Shown here: positions 47,383 through 59,766 of the stretch, in pieces
How positions within the stretch are numbered: the first letter of the stretch is position 1
How the letters are laid out: the number at the start of each line of letters is the position of its first letter
Source: Conus ventricosus
Taxonomy: Eukaryota; Mollusca; Gastropoda; Neogastropoda; Conidae
Assembly: GCA_018398815.1 (NCBI GenBank)
Contig: CM031596.1
Span: 65,668,164 to 65,732,163, forward strand
DNA length: 64,000 nucleotides
Direction: 5' to 3'
Translations under genes and position numbers: made by a program
Notes under the pieces: generated by a model
The model's database searches: none
Told to the model about the DNA's origin: nothing
Seen by the model: the letters and a program-made list of their open reading frames with translations, nothing else

Positions 47383-49015
47383 TCCCTTAAAGCAGGACGC
47401 CCGCCTTGTCACTGATGCCAAACACCCAGGGAAAATGTACACAGCAGACGAATTTAGAGCGAAGTGCAAGATGACGGAAGATCGAAGTCACTATCCAGAC
47501 ATCCAAGCACCAACAATTCACACAGGGAATTGAAAAGGTGCTGGTGAATTTGAATCCAACAAAAGCCGCCGTCTCAGACAACATCCCGCCCCGTGTCTTG
47601 AAGGAATTAGCCAAAGAAGTTGCCCCCATCCTGACCACTCTCTACCAATCATCACTCCGCTCCGGACAGGTCCCTGCAGACTGGAGAGAAGCTTTGGTCA
47701 CACCAGTGTATAAGAAAGGAGAACACTGTTACCCTTCCAATTACAGACCAATCTCCCCAACCAGCAAGCCCTGCAAAATACTTGAACATGTCTTCGTCCA
47801 CCACATAGTGGAACACCTTGAGTCAAAGAACATTCTGACTCCACGTCAACATGGCTTTCGCAAGAAATGCTCATGTGAGACACAGCTTCTAGTTCATTGA
47901 AGAAGTCTCAGCAGCCATGACAAAAGGTATACCAACAGATGTGGTCATCATGGACTTCGCAAAGGCATTTGACTGGGTCATCCACAGCTTAACCCACAAG
48001 CTTGACCACTACGGCATACGCGGTAACATTAATGCATGGATCAAGTCATTCTTGACAAGCAATGGTGGTAGAAGCAGCTACTTCAAGATACATAAACGTT
48101 AACAGAAGAGTACCACAGGGATCAGTGCTGGGCCGTGTCTCTTCCTGGCGTACATTAATGATTTGCCAGACAGAATTACTTCCCACTCCAGACTCTTCGC
48201 CGATGACACAGCAGTCCATTGTCTCATCGCTGTCCACAAGATCGAGATGCACTCCAGGTGGACCTAAACAAGCTGGAAAAATGGGAAGACGAATGTGATA
48301 TGGCCTTCCACCCAGACAAGTGCAGCTATCTACCCATTACACGAAAGAAGAACCCTACAAATGACATCTACACTTTGCATGGCCAAGTCCTGCAAACGGT
48401 CAACCCTGTGAAGTACCTGGGCATGACTATCCAGAACGACCTTAGCGGAGGGGGGGGGGGGGGGGGGGGGCACATCAACAATATCTGTGGCAAAGCCAAT
48501 AAGATCAATGGCTTCCACAGGTGGAACCTCAAAATTTGTTCAACAAAAACAAAGGAGCTAAAGCCTTAGTCCGCCCTCTTCTTGAATATGCCTCGTTGGT
48601 CTGGGACTCGTACCAACACTGCCACATTGACAACATTGAGATAGTCCAACCCAGGGCAACACGCTTCGTCCTACACCGCTACCGCAACACCTCCAGTGTT
48701 GGGAGCATGCTGCAGCAGCTCGGCTGGCTCTCCTTGGCTCTCGTCGCCGCAGTGCTTGACTCTCCATGTTCTGCAAGGTGGTAGTGCTTGGCCAAGCCAA
48801 CGTCAGCTGTCTCAGTCTCAAGAAGAAAAAAGCCAACAAAAATGAAACTGCGGAACCATAATCATCTGCAGTACCAAAGAATTCAGGACAAGCTGGACTA
48901 CAGATATTCCAGCTACTTCCCAAGGACCATCAGGGACTGGAATAAACTCCCTTTGGAAGTTGCCTTGTTCCCCGTGCTTGACACCTTCACTAGGAGGGTT
49001 TCAAGCCTTGCCTAA
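46946..49015 (+). pseudogene. CR1/Jockey-type LINE reverse transcriptase, copy 1 (decayed)
   Basis: 46946-47340 encodes the linker before RT (PWITCNIRKLMARRDRLYKR MKKE … RRSYWQYVKNLF). After a 32-base C run come PLKQDARLVTDAKH, DNIPPRVLKELAKEVAPILT, VYKKGEHCYPSNYRPISPTS, TPRQHGFRKKCSCETQLL, motif A VVIMDFAKAFD, motif B VPQGSVLG, motif C LFADDTAVH, and a C-terminus YFPRTIRDWNKLPLEV. These lie in different frames, so there are at least five frameshifts. A G run at 48450-48470 replaces the segment before HINNICGKANK. No RNase H is seen. Non-functional. Confidence 0.85.
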
Positions 49016-50699
49016 CTCACCTACACCCCCCCTCTCCCACCCCGTCCCCTGTCCCCCTTCCCCCACCTCTAACCCTCCCCACCCCACCCCAGCCTTGTTG
49101 CCGAGTTGGGCCAGCGAAGCCTGATTTTGTGTTGGAGACCATTGCGATGTCTGTACTTCATTAGGTGAAGGTCTGAACATGCCCTCAAGACCTCTCATCC
49201 CCCCCCCCTCCCCCCCCGCCCCCCACATTATTTATACAATCATCAGTGTTTATTAATTTTTTTTTAACAGATTTTACCCAGCGATGGCATTAGGTTCCTG
49301 TTCAAGCATAAGGTGTGAATACAAAAATTGCAAAGCATTTACACTTAGAAACTAGATGTCACTTTCCTTTCTTATCAGTGAAACTTAAAACAGGATCTCA
49401 GTAGTCGGACAAAATAACATTCCCCTCTCTGGCACACACCATGTCCAAATTTTACACACTGTAATGGGCTGTTTGCAGTCTTATGGCCCTCTGGTAGTTT
49501 GGGGAAATCTTTTGTTTTCATGCTACACGTACTGTTTTTTGTTGTTGTCTTTTTTTAGATTTTTTTACACACTGTAATGGACTGTTTGCAGTCTTATAGC
49601 CCTCTGTCAGTTTGGGGAAATCTTTTCTTTTCATGCTACACGTACTGTTTCTGGTGTCTGTCTGAGTGACAGATTATTAAGGAAACATGACTGCTGATTA
49701 AAGTTTAGAATGGATGGGGGACTGAATCATCTGGTTTGAATGGAGAAGCGTGAGCTTTCCCACTTTTGCAGAGTGACGTAATGCAGCCCCTTGGATCTAA
49801 CATGACAGTCTTTGGACAGTGGAGGTTTTCAGTCTTTGACACGGAGGTGAGAGTAAGTGGCGCATGATGGAGACTCCTGAATGTTGGCATTCTTCAAATG
49901 TGTAGGGGAGGAAAAGATATCCCGCCACTTCATGGGATTCCCACAAGGAGCAGAGAGGACGTGTTGCGTGGTGTGGCGATGGGTTACTCTGTGACGCACG
50001 ATTAAGTTAAGAAGGAAGATGGAGGGGATGGGGCTGGGGTTGAGGGAGTGTTGACTTGCGTCGAGCTGCGTTTCAGAGGTGTCAGGTTTTGAGCCTGTCG
50101 TGTAAGTGTCATCTTGATCTGTTCGTACAGGTGGCCCAGGGGTAACATTTTTGTTAAGTGTTATGTTGTGTCGGATTGGAACAACGACAGACAGACAGAA
50201 AGGAGTGAGTGAGATGATAGAAAGGGAGAGGGGGTGAAGGTCAATGTTGTAAAAGATGTAAACACTGATAAGGCAAAGGAGAGAGACAGACAGACAGACA
50301 GACAGAAGACAGAGAGACAAAGACAGGATACAAGGAGGAAATGTTTGAGGGCTAAATGGTGATGGATATCAACTCGTTACACAGACACCCCCCCCCCCCC
50401 CCCCCCTTTCCCTCCAGTCTCATCTGAGAGAAACATATGGTTGACGGCCAACACCAGTCCTTGTCCCGTACAGATTGGGAGTGAGCCAAGGACTCGCCAA
50501 GACACCTATGGTGGAGCCTCAAAATATGGTGTTGGTTTCTGTCTGCTTGCAGATGGCTGTTCAGAGAGAGACCAGGGAAAGCTGGGCACTCAGACCGACA
50601 TAGTATTTGATGTTTCCTGAGATCCCTGGCCAAAAACGCTGTGCTGTCATCTGTTGTGTGTTGGGTTCAATCCCTTTGTGGCCTTCAGATGGAACCATG
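47350..50699 (+). repeat. Tandem unit 1 of 3 (~3.35 kb)
   Basis: It starts at a 32-base C run and ends in TTCAGATGGAACCATG before the next C run. It holds the RT part of the LINE, its C-rich 3' region and ~1.7 kb of non-coding sequence. Its left flank continues upstream into more of the same LINE, so this is the original boundary. Confidence 0.92.
49016..50699 (+). other. Non-coding half of the tandem unit
   Basis: It has a C-rich stretch after the LINE stop. An internal ~112-bp duplication follows at 49452-49651 (ACACACTGTAATGG … GTTTGCAGTCTTA twice). Then come CAGACAGACAGA and a C run at 50388-50406. The same order occurs in units 2 and 3. The open minus frames here are not convincing genes. 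Confidence 0.7.
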
Positions 50700-53600
50700 C
50701 CCCCCCCCCCCCCCCCCCCCCCCGTCCCTTAAAGCAGGACGCCCGCCTTGTCACTGATGCCAAACACCCAGGGAAAATGTACACAGCAGACGAATTTAGA
50801 GCGAAGTGCAAGATGACGGAAGATCGAAGTCACTATCCAGACATCCAAGCACCAACAATTCACACAGGGAATTGAAAAGGTGCTGGTGAATTTGAATCCA
50901 ACAAAAGCCACCGTCTCAGACAACATCCCGCCCCGTGTCTTGAAGGAATTAGCCAAAGAAGTTGCCCCCATCCTGACCACTCTCTACCAATCATCACTCC
51001 GCTCCGGACAGGTCCCTGCAGACTGGAGAGAAGCTTTGGTCACACCAGTGTATAAGAAAGGAGAACACTGTTACCCTTCCAATTACAGACCAATCTCCCC
51101 AACCAGCAAGCCCTGCAAAATACTTGAACATGTCTTCGTCCACCACATAGTGGAACACCTTGAGTCAAAGAACATTCTGACTCCACGTCAACATGGCTTT
51201 CGCAAGAAATGCTCATGTGAGACACAGCTTCTAGTTCATTGAAGAAGTCTCAGCAGCCATGACAAAGGTATACCAACAGATGTGGTCATCATGGACTTCG
51301 CAAAGGCATTTGACTGGGTCATCCACAGCTTAACCCACAAGCTTGACCACTACGGCATACGCGGTAACATTAATGCATGGATCAAGTCATTCTTGACAAG
51401 CAATGGTGGTAGAAGCAGCTACTTCAAGATACATAAACGTTAACAGAAGAGTACCACAGGGATCAGTGCTGGGCCGTGTCTCTTCCTGGCGTACATTAAT
51501 GATTTGCCAGACAGAATTACTTCCCACTCCAGACTCTTCGCCGATGACACAGCAGTCCATTGTCTCATCGCTGTCCACAAGATCGAGATGCACTCCAGGT
51601 GGACCTAAACAAGCTGGAAAAATGGGAAGACGAATGGGATATGGCCTTCCACCCAGACAAGTGCAGCTATCTACCCATTACACGAAAGAAGAACCCTACA
51701 AATGACATCTACACTTTGCATGGCCAAGTCCTGCAAACGGTCAACCCTGTGAAGTACCTGGGCATGACTATCCAGAACGACCTTAGCGGGGGGGGGGGGG
51801 GGGGGGGCACATCAACAATATCTGTGGCAAAGCCAATAAGATCAATGGCTTCCACAGGTGGAACCTCAAAATTTGTTCAACAAAAACAAAGGAGCTAAAG
51901 CCTTAGTCCGCCCTCTTCTTGAATATGCCTCGTTGGTCTGGGACTCGTACCAACACTGCCACATTGACAACATTGAGATAGTCCAACCCAGGGCAACACG
52001 CTTCGTCCTACACCGCTACCGCAACACCTCCAGTGTTGGGAGCATGCTGCAGCAGCTCGGCTGGCTCTCCTTGGCTCTCGTCGCCGCAGTGCTTGACTCT
52101 CCATGTTCTGCAAGGTGGTAGTGCTTGGCCAAGCCAACGTCAGCTGTCTCAGTCTCAAGAAGAAAAAAGCCAACAAAAATGAAACTGCGGAACCATAATC
52201 ATCTGCAGTACCAAAGAATTCAGGACAAGCTGGACTACAGATATTCCAGCTACTTCCCAAGGACCATCAGGGACTGGAATAAACTCCCTTTGGAAGTTGC
52301 CTTGTTCCCCGTGCTTGACACCTTCACTAGGAGGGTTTCAAGCCTTGCCTAACTCACCTACACCCCCCCTCTCCCACCCCGTCCCCTGTCCCCCTTCCCC
52401 CACCTCTAACCCTCCCCACCCCACCCCAGCCTTGTTGCCGAGTTGGGCCAGCGAAGCCTGATTTTGTGTTGGAGACCATTGCGATGTCTGTACTTCATTA
52501 GGTGAAGGTCTGAACATGCCCTCAAGACCTCTCATCCCCCCCCCCCTCCCCCCCCGCCCCCCACATTATTTATACAATCATCAGTGTTTATTAATTTTTT
52601 TTTAACAGATTTTACCCAGCGATGGCATTAGGTTCCTGTTCAAGCATAAGGTGTGAATACAAAAATTGCAAAGCATTTACACTTAGAAACTAGATGTCAC
52701 TTTCCTTTCTTATCAGTGAAACTTAAAACAGGATCTCAGTAGTCGGACAAAATAACATTCCCCTCTCTGGCACACACCATGTCCAAATTTTACACACTGT
52801 AATGGGCTGTTTGCAGTCTTATGGCCCTCTGGTAGTTTGGGGAAATCTTTTGTTTTCATGCTACACGTACTGTTTTTTGTTGTTGTCTTTTTTTAGATTT
52901 TTTTACACACTGTAATGGACTGTTTGCAGTCTTATAGCCCTCTGTCAGTTTGGGGAAATCTTTTCTTTTCATGCTACACGTACTGTTTCTGGTGTCTGTC
53001 TGAGTGACAGATTATTAAGGAAACATGACTGCTGATTAAAGTTTAGAATGGATGGGGGACTGAATCATCTGGTTTGAATGGAGAAGCGTGAGCTTTCCCA
53101 CTTTTGCAGAGTGACGTAATGCAGCCCCTTGGATCTAACATGACAGTCTTTGGACAGTGGAGGTTTTCAGTCTTTGACACGGAGGTGAGAGTAAGTGGCG
53201 CATGATGGAGACTCCTGAATGTTGGCATTCTTCAAATGTGTAGGGGAGGAAAAGATATCCCGCCACTTCATGGGATTCCCACAAGGAGCAGAGAGGACGT
53301 GTTGCGTGGTGTGGCGATGGGTTACTCTGTGACGCACGATTAAGTTAAGAAGGAAGATGGAGGGGATGGGGCTGGGGTTGAGGGAGTGTTGACTTGCGTC
53401 GAGCTGCGTTTCAGAGGTGTCAGGTTTTGAGCCTGTCGTGTAAGTGTCATCTTGATCTGTTCGGACAGGTGGCCCAGGGGGTAACATTTTTGTTAAGTGT
53501 TATGTTGTGTCGGATTGGAACAACGACAGACAGACAGAAAGGAGTGAGTGAGATGATAGAAAGGGAGAGGGGTGAAGGTCAATGTTGTAAAAAGATGTAA

Positions 53601-54039
53601 ACACTGATAAGGCAAAGGAGAGAGACAGACAGACAGACAGACAGAAGACAGAGAGACAAAGACAGGATACAAGGAGGAAATGTTTGAGGGCTAAATGGTG
53701 ATGGATATCAACTCGTTACACAGACACCCCCCCCCCCCCCCCCCCTTTCCCTCCAGTCTCATCTGAGAGAAACATATGGTTGACGGCCAACACCAGTCCT
53801 TGTCCCGTACAGATTGGGAGTGAGCCAAGGACTCGCCAAGACACCTATGGTGGAGCCTCAAAATATGGTGTTGGTTTCTGTCTGCTTGCAGATGGCTGTT
53901 CAGAGAGAGACCAGGGAAAGCTGGGCACTCAGACCGACATAGTATTTGATGTTTCCTGAGATCCCTGGCCAAAAACGCTGTGCTGTCATCTGTTGTGTGT
54001 TGGGTTCAATCCCTTTGTGGGCCTTCAGATGGAACCATG
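50700..54039 (+). repeat. Tandem unit 2 of 3 (~3.34 kb)
   Basis: Nearly identical to unit 1. Differences are isolated substitutions (Ala to Thr in NPTKATVSD, Cys to Trp in EWDMAF) and homopolymer lengths. It carries the same internal stops and frameshifts as unit 1. Confidence 0.92.
50735..52352 (+). pseudogene. CR1/Jockey-type LINE reverse transcriptase, copy 2
   Basis: It has the same RT blocks and frameshifts as copy 1, with a 20-base G run at 51788-51807. It shares 'SDNIPPRVLKELAKEV' and the YFPRTIRDWNKLPLEV C-terminus. The pre-RT linker is absent because the unit begins at the C run. Confidence 0.85.
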
Positions 54040-57000
54040 CCCCCCCTCCCCCCCCGTCCCTTAAAGCAGGACGCCCGCCTTGTCACTGATGCCAAACACC
54101 CAGGGAAAATGTACACAGCAGACGAATTTAGAGCGAAGTGCAAGATGACGGAAGATCGAAGTCACTATCCAGACATCCAAGCACCAACAATTCACACAGG
54201 GAATTGAAAAGGTGCTGGTGAATTTGAATCCAACAAAAGCCACCGTCTCAGACAACATCCCGCCCCGTGTCTTGAAGGAATTAGCCAAAGAAGTTGCCCC
54301 CATCCTGACCACTCTCTACCAATCATCACTCCGCTCCGGACAGGTCCCTGCAGACTGGAGAGAAGCTTTGGTCACACCAGTGTATAAGAAAGGAGAACAC
54401 TGTTACCCTTCCAATTACAGACCAATCTCCCCAACCAGCAAGCCCTGCAAAATACTTGAACATGTCTTCGTCCACCACATAGTGGAACACCTTGAGTCAA
54501 AGAACATTCTGACTCCACGTCAACATGGCTTTCGCAAGAAATGCTCATGTGAGACACAGCTTCTAGTTCATTGAAGAAGTCTCAGCAGCCATGACAAAGG
54601 TATACCAACAGATGTGGTCATCATGGACTTCGCAAAGGCATTTGACTGGGTCATCCACAGCTTAACCCACAAGCTTGACCACTACGGCATACGCGGTAAC
54701 ATTAATGCATGGATCAAGTCATTCTTGACAAGCAATGGTGGTAGAAGCAGCTACTTCAAGATACATAAACGTTAACAGAAGAGTACCACAGGGATCAGTG
54801 CTGGGCCGTGTCTCTTCCTGGCGTACATTAATGATTTGCCAGACAGAATTACTTCCCACTCCAGACTCTTCGCCGATGACACAGCAGTCCATTGTCTCAT
54901 CGCTGTCCACAAGATCGAGATGCACTCCAGGTGGACCTAAACAAGCTGGAAAAATGGGAAGACGAATGGGATATGGCCTTCCACCCAGACAAGTGCAGCT
55001 ATCTACCCATTACACGAAAGAAGAACCCTACAAATGACATCTACACTTGCATGGCCAAGTCCTGCAAACGGTCAACCCTGTGAAGTACCTGGGCATGACT
55101 ATCCAGAACGACCTTAGCGGGGGGGGGGGGGGGGGGGGGCACATCAACAATATCTGTGGCAAAGCCAATAAGATCAATGGCTTCCACAGGTGGAACCTCA
55201 AAATTTGTTCAACAAAAACAAAGGAGCTAAAGCCTTAGTCCGCCCTCTTCTTGAATATGCCTCGTTGGTCTGGGACTCGTACCAACACTGCCACATTGAC
55301 AACATTGAGATAGTCCAACCCAGGGCAACACGCTTCGTCCTACACCGCTACCGCAACACCTCCAGTGTTGGGAGCATGCTGCAGCAGCTCGGCTGGCTCT
55401 CCTTGGCTCTCGTCGCCGCAGTGCTTGACTCTCCATGTTCTGCAAGGTGGTAGTGCTTGGCCAAGCCAACGTCAGCTGTCTCAGTCTCAAGAAGAAAAAA
55501 GCCAACAAAAATGAAACTGCGGAACCATAATCATCTGCAGTACCAAAGAATTCAGGACAAGCTGGACTACAGATATTCCAGCTACTTCCCAAGGACCATC
55601 AGGGACTGGAATAAACTCCCTTTGGAAGTTGCCTTGTTCCCCGTGCTTGACACCTTCACTAGGAGGGTTTCAAGCCTTGCCTAACTCACCTACACCCCCC
55701 CTCTCCACCCCGTCCCCTGTCCCCCTTCCCCCACCTCTAACCCTCCCCACCCCACCCCAGCCTTGTTGCCGAGTTGGCCCAGCGAAGCCTGATTTTGTGT
55801 TGGAGACCATTGCGATGTCTGTACTTCATTAGGTGAAGGTCTGAACATGCCCTCAAGACCTCTCATCCCCCCCCCCCCCCCCCCCCCCCCGCCCCCCACA
55901 TTATTTATACAATCATCAGTGTTTATTAATTTTTTTTAACAGATTTTACCCAGCGATGGCATTAGGTTCCTGTTCAAGCATAAGGTGTGAATACAAAAAT
56001 TGCAAAGCATTTACACTTAGAAACTAGATGTCACTTTCCTTTCTTATCAGTGAAACTTAAAACAGGATCTCAGTAGTCGGACAAAATAACATTCCCCTCT
56101 CTGGCACACACCATGTCCAAATTTTACACACTGTAATGGGCTGTTTGCAGTCTTATGGCCCTCTGGTAGTTTGGGGAAATCTTTTGTTTTCATGCTACAC
56201 GTACTGTTTTTTGTTGTTGTCTTTTTTTTAGATTTTTTTACACACTGTAATGGACTGTTTGCAGTCTTATAGCCCTCTGTCAGTTTGGGGAAATCTTTTC
56301 TTTTCATGCTACACGTACTGTTTCTGGTGTCTGTCTGAGTGACAGATTATTAAGGAAACATGACTGCTGATTAAAGTTTAGAATGGATGGGGGACTGAAT
56401 CATCTGGTTTGAATGGAGAAGCGTGAGCTTTCCCACTTTTGCAGAGTGACGTAATGCAGCCCCTTGGATCTAACATGACAGTCTTTGGACAGTGGAGGTT
56501 TTCAGTCTTTGACACGGAGGTGAGAGTAAGTGGCGCATGATGGAGACTCCTGAATGTTGGCATTCTTCAAATGTGTAGGGGAGGAAAAGATATCCCGCCA
56601 CTTCATGGGATTCCCACAAGGAGCAGAGAGGACGTGTTGCGTGGTGTGGCGATGGGTTACTCTGTGACGCACGATTAAGTTAAGAAGGAAGATGGAGGGG
56701 ATGGGGCTGGGGTTGAGGGAGTGTTGACTTGCGTCGAGCTGCGTTTCAGAGGTGTCAGGTTTTGAGCCTGTCGTGTAAGTGTCATCTTGATCTGTTCGTA
56801 CAGGTGGCCCAGGGGGTAACATTTTTGTTAAGTGTTATGTTGTGTCGGATTGGAACAACGACAGACAGACAGAAAGGAGTGAGTGAGATGATAGAAAGGG
56901 AGAGGGGGTGAAGGTCAATGTTGTAAAAAGATGTAAACACTGATAAGGCAAAGGAGAGAGAGAGACAGACAGAAGACAGAGAGACAAAGACAGGATACAA

Positions 57001-57369
57001 GGAGGAAATGTTTGAGGGCTAAATGGTGATGGATATCAACTCGTTACACAGACACCCCCCCCCCCCCCCCCCCCCTTTCCCTCCAGTCTCATCTGAGAGA
57101 AACATATGGTTGACGGCCAACACCAGTCCTTGTCCCGTACAGATTGGGAGTGAGCCAAGGACTCGCCAAGACACCTATGGTGGAGCCTCAAAATATGGTG
57201 TTGGTTTCTGTCTGCTTGCAGATGGCTGTTCAGAGAGAGACCAGGGAAAGCTGGGCACTCAGACCGACATAGTATTTGATGTTTCCTGAGATCCCTGGCC
57301 AAAAACGCTGTGCTGTCATCTGTTGTGTGTTGGGTTCAATCCCTTTGTGGGCCTTCAGATGGAACCATG
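54040..57369 (+). repeat. Tandem unit 3 of 3 (~3.33 kb)
   Basis: Nearly identical to unit 2. The leading C run is short and interrupted by a T. Its right end GGAACCATG continues into unique sequence TGGCCTACG, which marks the original right boundary. Confidence 0.92.
54063..55684 (+). pseudogene. CR1/Jockey-type LINE reverse transcriptase, copy 3
   Basis: Same blocks as the other copies, plus one further deletion near 55048 (ACACTTGCATGG in place of ACACTTTGCATGG) and a 21-base G run at 55119-55139. Confidence 0.85.
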
Positions 57370-57939
57370 TGGCCTACGTCCGATACTCGAGTCTGGTTTG
57401 GGAGTATGAATAAGAACCTATTCTGTTTGAAAAACATCACTTGTGTATGGGGGCTAATGACCTTTGCACTGCTTCCCGTAGCACTTGCTGGAATCGGGTC
57501 AGTCAGCTGAGCCCATTTAATAGCTGTTTAGGCAGGAGGTTTTTGCTTTTTCCGAGCTCTTTTCTGAATCGAAGAGAGAGTGAGATGGGCTTCCAAGAGT
57601 GATATACCAGCACCTAAGTATAGTGTCATGGGTAGGGTTGTCCATAATTGCCACTTTATCTGTCCTTTTTACATACTTGCTGTCAACTGTGTTTGTCGCT
57701 ATGGTAAGTTTGTCGGATACAGAGTCAGCTCAGCTCCTTGTAATGTCACAGTTTCCTTTTTGAGAACAATTGGATTAACTCTTACTATGGTGTTGTATGA
57801 GAGTTCATTGATATACAGGCGTGTGATTGGTATGTTTTTAACTAAAACTCGCTCACTGACAGACAGCACAGTGCTGCTGTGTACCACTGGGGTGCATCGC
57901 AGCCTTTAGATGCAGACATGGCCAGGCAATTTTGGAATT
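57370..57939. other. Unique sequence after the tandem array
   Basis: Balanced composition, and I see no gene or repeat. A 109-codon plus frame at 57580-57909 has no recognisable features. Confidence 0.5.
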
Positions 57940-58053
57940 GCACAGCAGAGATGCTGCATGCACAATGAAAAGATTACAACACAGCGTACAAGCTTCTGCG
58001 GTACGCTGTGTTGTAATCTTCTTTTCATTGTGCATGCAGCATCTCTGCTGTGC
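57940..58053. repeat. Fold-back hairpin H4
   Basis: Left arm 57940-57989 and right arm 58001-58053 are reverse complements except for a 3-base insertion (CTT) in the right arm; the loop is 11 bases. The arms begin GCACAGCAGAGATGCTGCAT. It has no similarity to hairpins H1 and H2. Confidence 0.9.
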
Positions 58054-58149
58054 ACTGGCCGACAGGAGACGAATTCCCACCTTGTATTTTCCCATTTGGT
58101 GTTTGGTTCTGGGTTTGAGACCGCTGTGACTGCAACAGACTGGAATCCC

Positions 58150-59030
58150 TAGTGGGCTTGTCTCGTATTCTTTTGTGGTGTTTGCCTCATGGAACGCGGT
58201 GTAACTGTACACTAGCTTGGTCACATCAGCTAACGTGGAAGCTCCTTGTTCAGCCATGAAAGCTCGTAACTCGGTGGACAGTGTGTCATGCAGCTATGCA
58301 AAGTTCAGCCGATCCAGCAAGCGTCGGATCATTGTCAGGTAAACGTACTCATTTATGTAGGCAGATGAGTGACAAATTCATGAAGTAGTTGTCTGTGTGT
58401 CCCTGCTGTGTTACGCACTTCAAAATTTCTTTCAGTGTGTTTCTGGTGTCAGTTCATACAGGGCAAGGTGTGCATCTTTCAGCGCATCATCATCCGCACT
58501 TCATGTGGCGGTGATTTGTCACACATGTCGTACACAGCGCCTTTGAGACCTTGTGCACATTTGATGTTGCACTTTTTTCGGATCCATGGGGACAAATTCT
58601 GTTTCTAGTATCTCAAAGTGAATAAGGTGGCTCCATTGATAGGATCCAAGGGGACAAATTCTGTTTCCAGTATCTCAAAGTGAATAAGGTGGCTCCATTG
58701 AAAGGATCCAAGGGACAAATTCTGTTTCTAGTATCTCAAAGTGAATAAGGTGGCTCCATTGAAAGGATCCAAGGACAAAGTCATGGCTGAAATATGAACA
58801 GGAGCCTGAGAAGTTTCACCGGCCATGCCAGAAGAGTTACCAGATTTGGCGGATTTCTTTAGCTTTCTATGAGCAAGTTCATGTTCTCCTACTTTGTCAT
58901 GCTCGGACGTTTATTTCATTTTCTCACGCTCTGCAGTTTCTTTCTCTTTGGCATGCTCTTCTGCTGTTTGTACTTTGTTATGCTGGACAACCTCAAATTC
59001 AAGATCTTTTAGCTTACGGTTCTCTCTACT
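58150..59030 (-). pseudogene. Decayed polyprotein-like remnant
   Basis: Read on the minus strand, frames contain a charged helix (RENRKLKDLEFEVVQHNKVQ, AKEKETAEREKMK), then SGNSSGMAGETSQAPVHISA, then RAFMAEQGASTLADVTKLVY. These are broken by stops. A charged coiled coil followed by a helical segment recalls gag-like parts of retroelements, but I cannot name a family. The ~62-bp tandem repeat lies within it. Confidence 0.35.
58580..58773. repeat. Tandem repeat, ~62 bp x 3
   Basis: GGATCCA begins copies at 58580, about 58642 and about 58703, with a partial fourth at about 58765. Each contains GACAAATTCTGTTTC and GTGAATAAGGTGGCTCCATT. Confidence 0.92.
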
Positions 59031-59103
59031 CTGTGACGAGTGATCAAGTGGGGAAGGAAAGGGAGGGTGGTGGTGGTGGTGGTGGTGTGTGTGTGTGTTT
59101 GGT

Positions 59104-59105
<2 letters not shown>

Positions 59106-59137
<32 letters not shown>
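59106..59137. repeat. Poly-G tract
   Basis: More than 30 G bases after a GTG-rich stretch. A second, shorter G run lies at 59379-59400. Confidence 0.9.
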
Positions 59138-59139
<2 letters not shown>

Positions 59140-59402
59140 GTCGACTTGTGTCGGGCCATGTTTCAGAAGCGTCAGATTTTAACAATGTTACAGTCAGGGT
59201 CGTTTTGCTCTGTCCTTGCAAATGGCCTAGCATGTAAAATCTCTGTGAGTGCTTGTGTCATGTCGGCTTGAAACAGAGACAGACGGATAGACAGGGGGGA
59301 GGTCAAGTGAACGAGGGGGAAGGGGGATGAAGATTGACGTCGTAAAATGATGTGAAAGCTGTGATAAGACAAGGGAGTGGGGGGGGGGGGGGGGGGGGAG
59401 GG

Positions 59403-59405
59403 GAG

Positions 59406-59468
<63 letters not shown>
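59403..59468. repeat. (GA)n microsatellite
   Basis: A GA tract that runs into AGAACAGAACAGAGCAGAAC. A second GA tract is at 59697-59741. Confidence 0.9.
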
Positions 59469-59471
<3 letters not shown>

Positions 59472-59690
59472 AGAACAGAGCAGAACAGAACAATTTTATT
59501 CAGTAAGGCCACAGCCCCATTCGAAGGGGCGTGAACATTCATAGTAGACATAATAAGACACATTCGAATGATACTATCAATCCATCATGTGCCTGGAAGT
59601 TAATTCAAAATGAAAACAATATTACACCAGTTCGTACATGACATCATACACTAAATTAACGCCAATTGACTTGTGAAATTGGTAGTTCAC
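59469..59690 (-). mobile_element. LINE 3' end with (GTTCT)n tail
   Basis: On the minus strand it reads GGGGCTGTGGCCTTACTGAA TAAAATTGTTCTGTTCTG, a 3' end followed by pentanucleotide tail repeats. This is the usual look of a LINE end primed on its own tail. No coding part is left. Confidence 0.5.
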
Positions 59691-59694
59691 GACT

Positions 59695-59744
<50 letters not shown>

Positions 59745-59766
59745 TCAACTTGTTACAACTACTGGA

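Noticed and set aside
49829..50320. Minus frames conserved in all three tandem units (for example 49829-50320)
   Set aside because: Conservation simply reflects recent duplication of the units; there are no domains and composition is ordinary.
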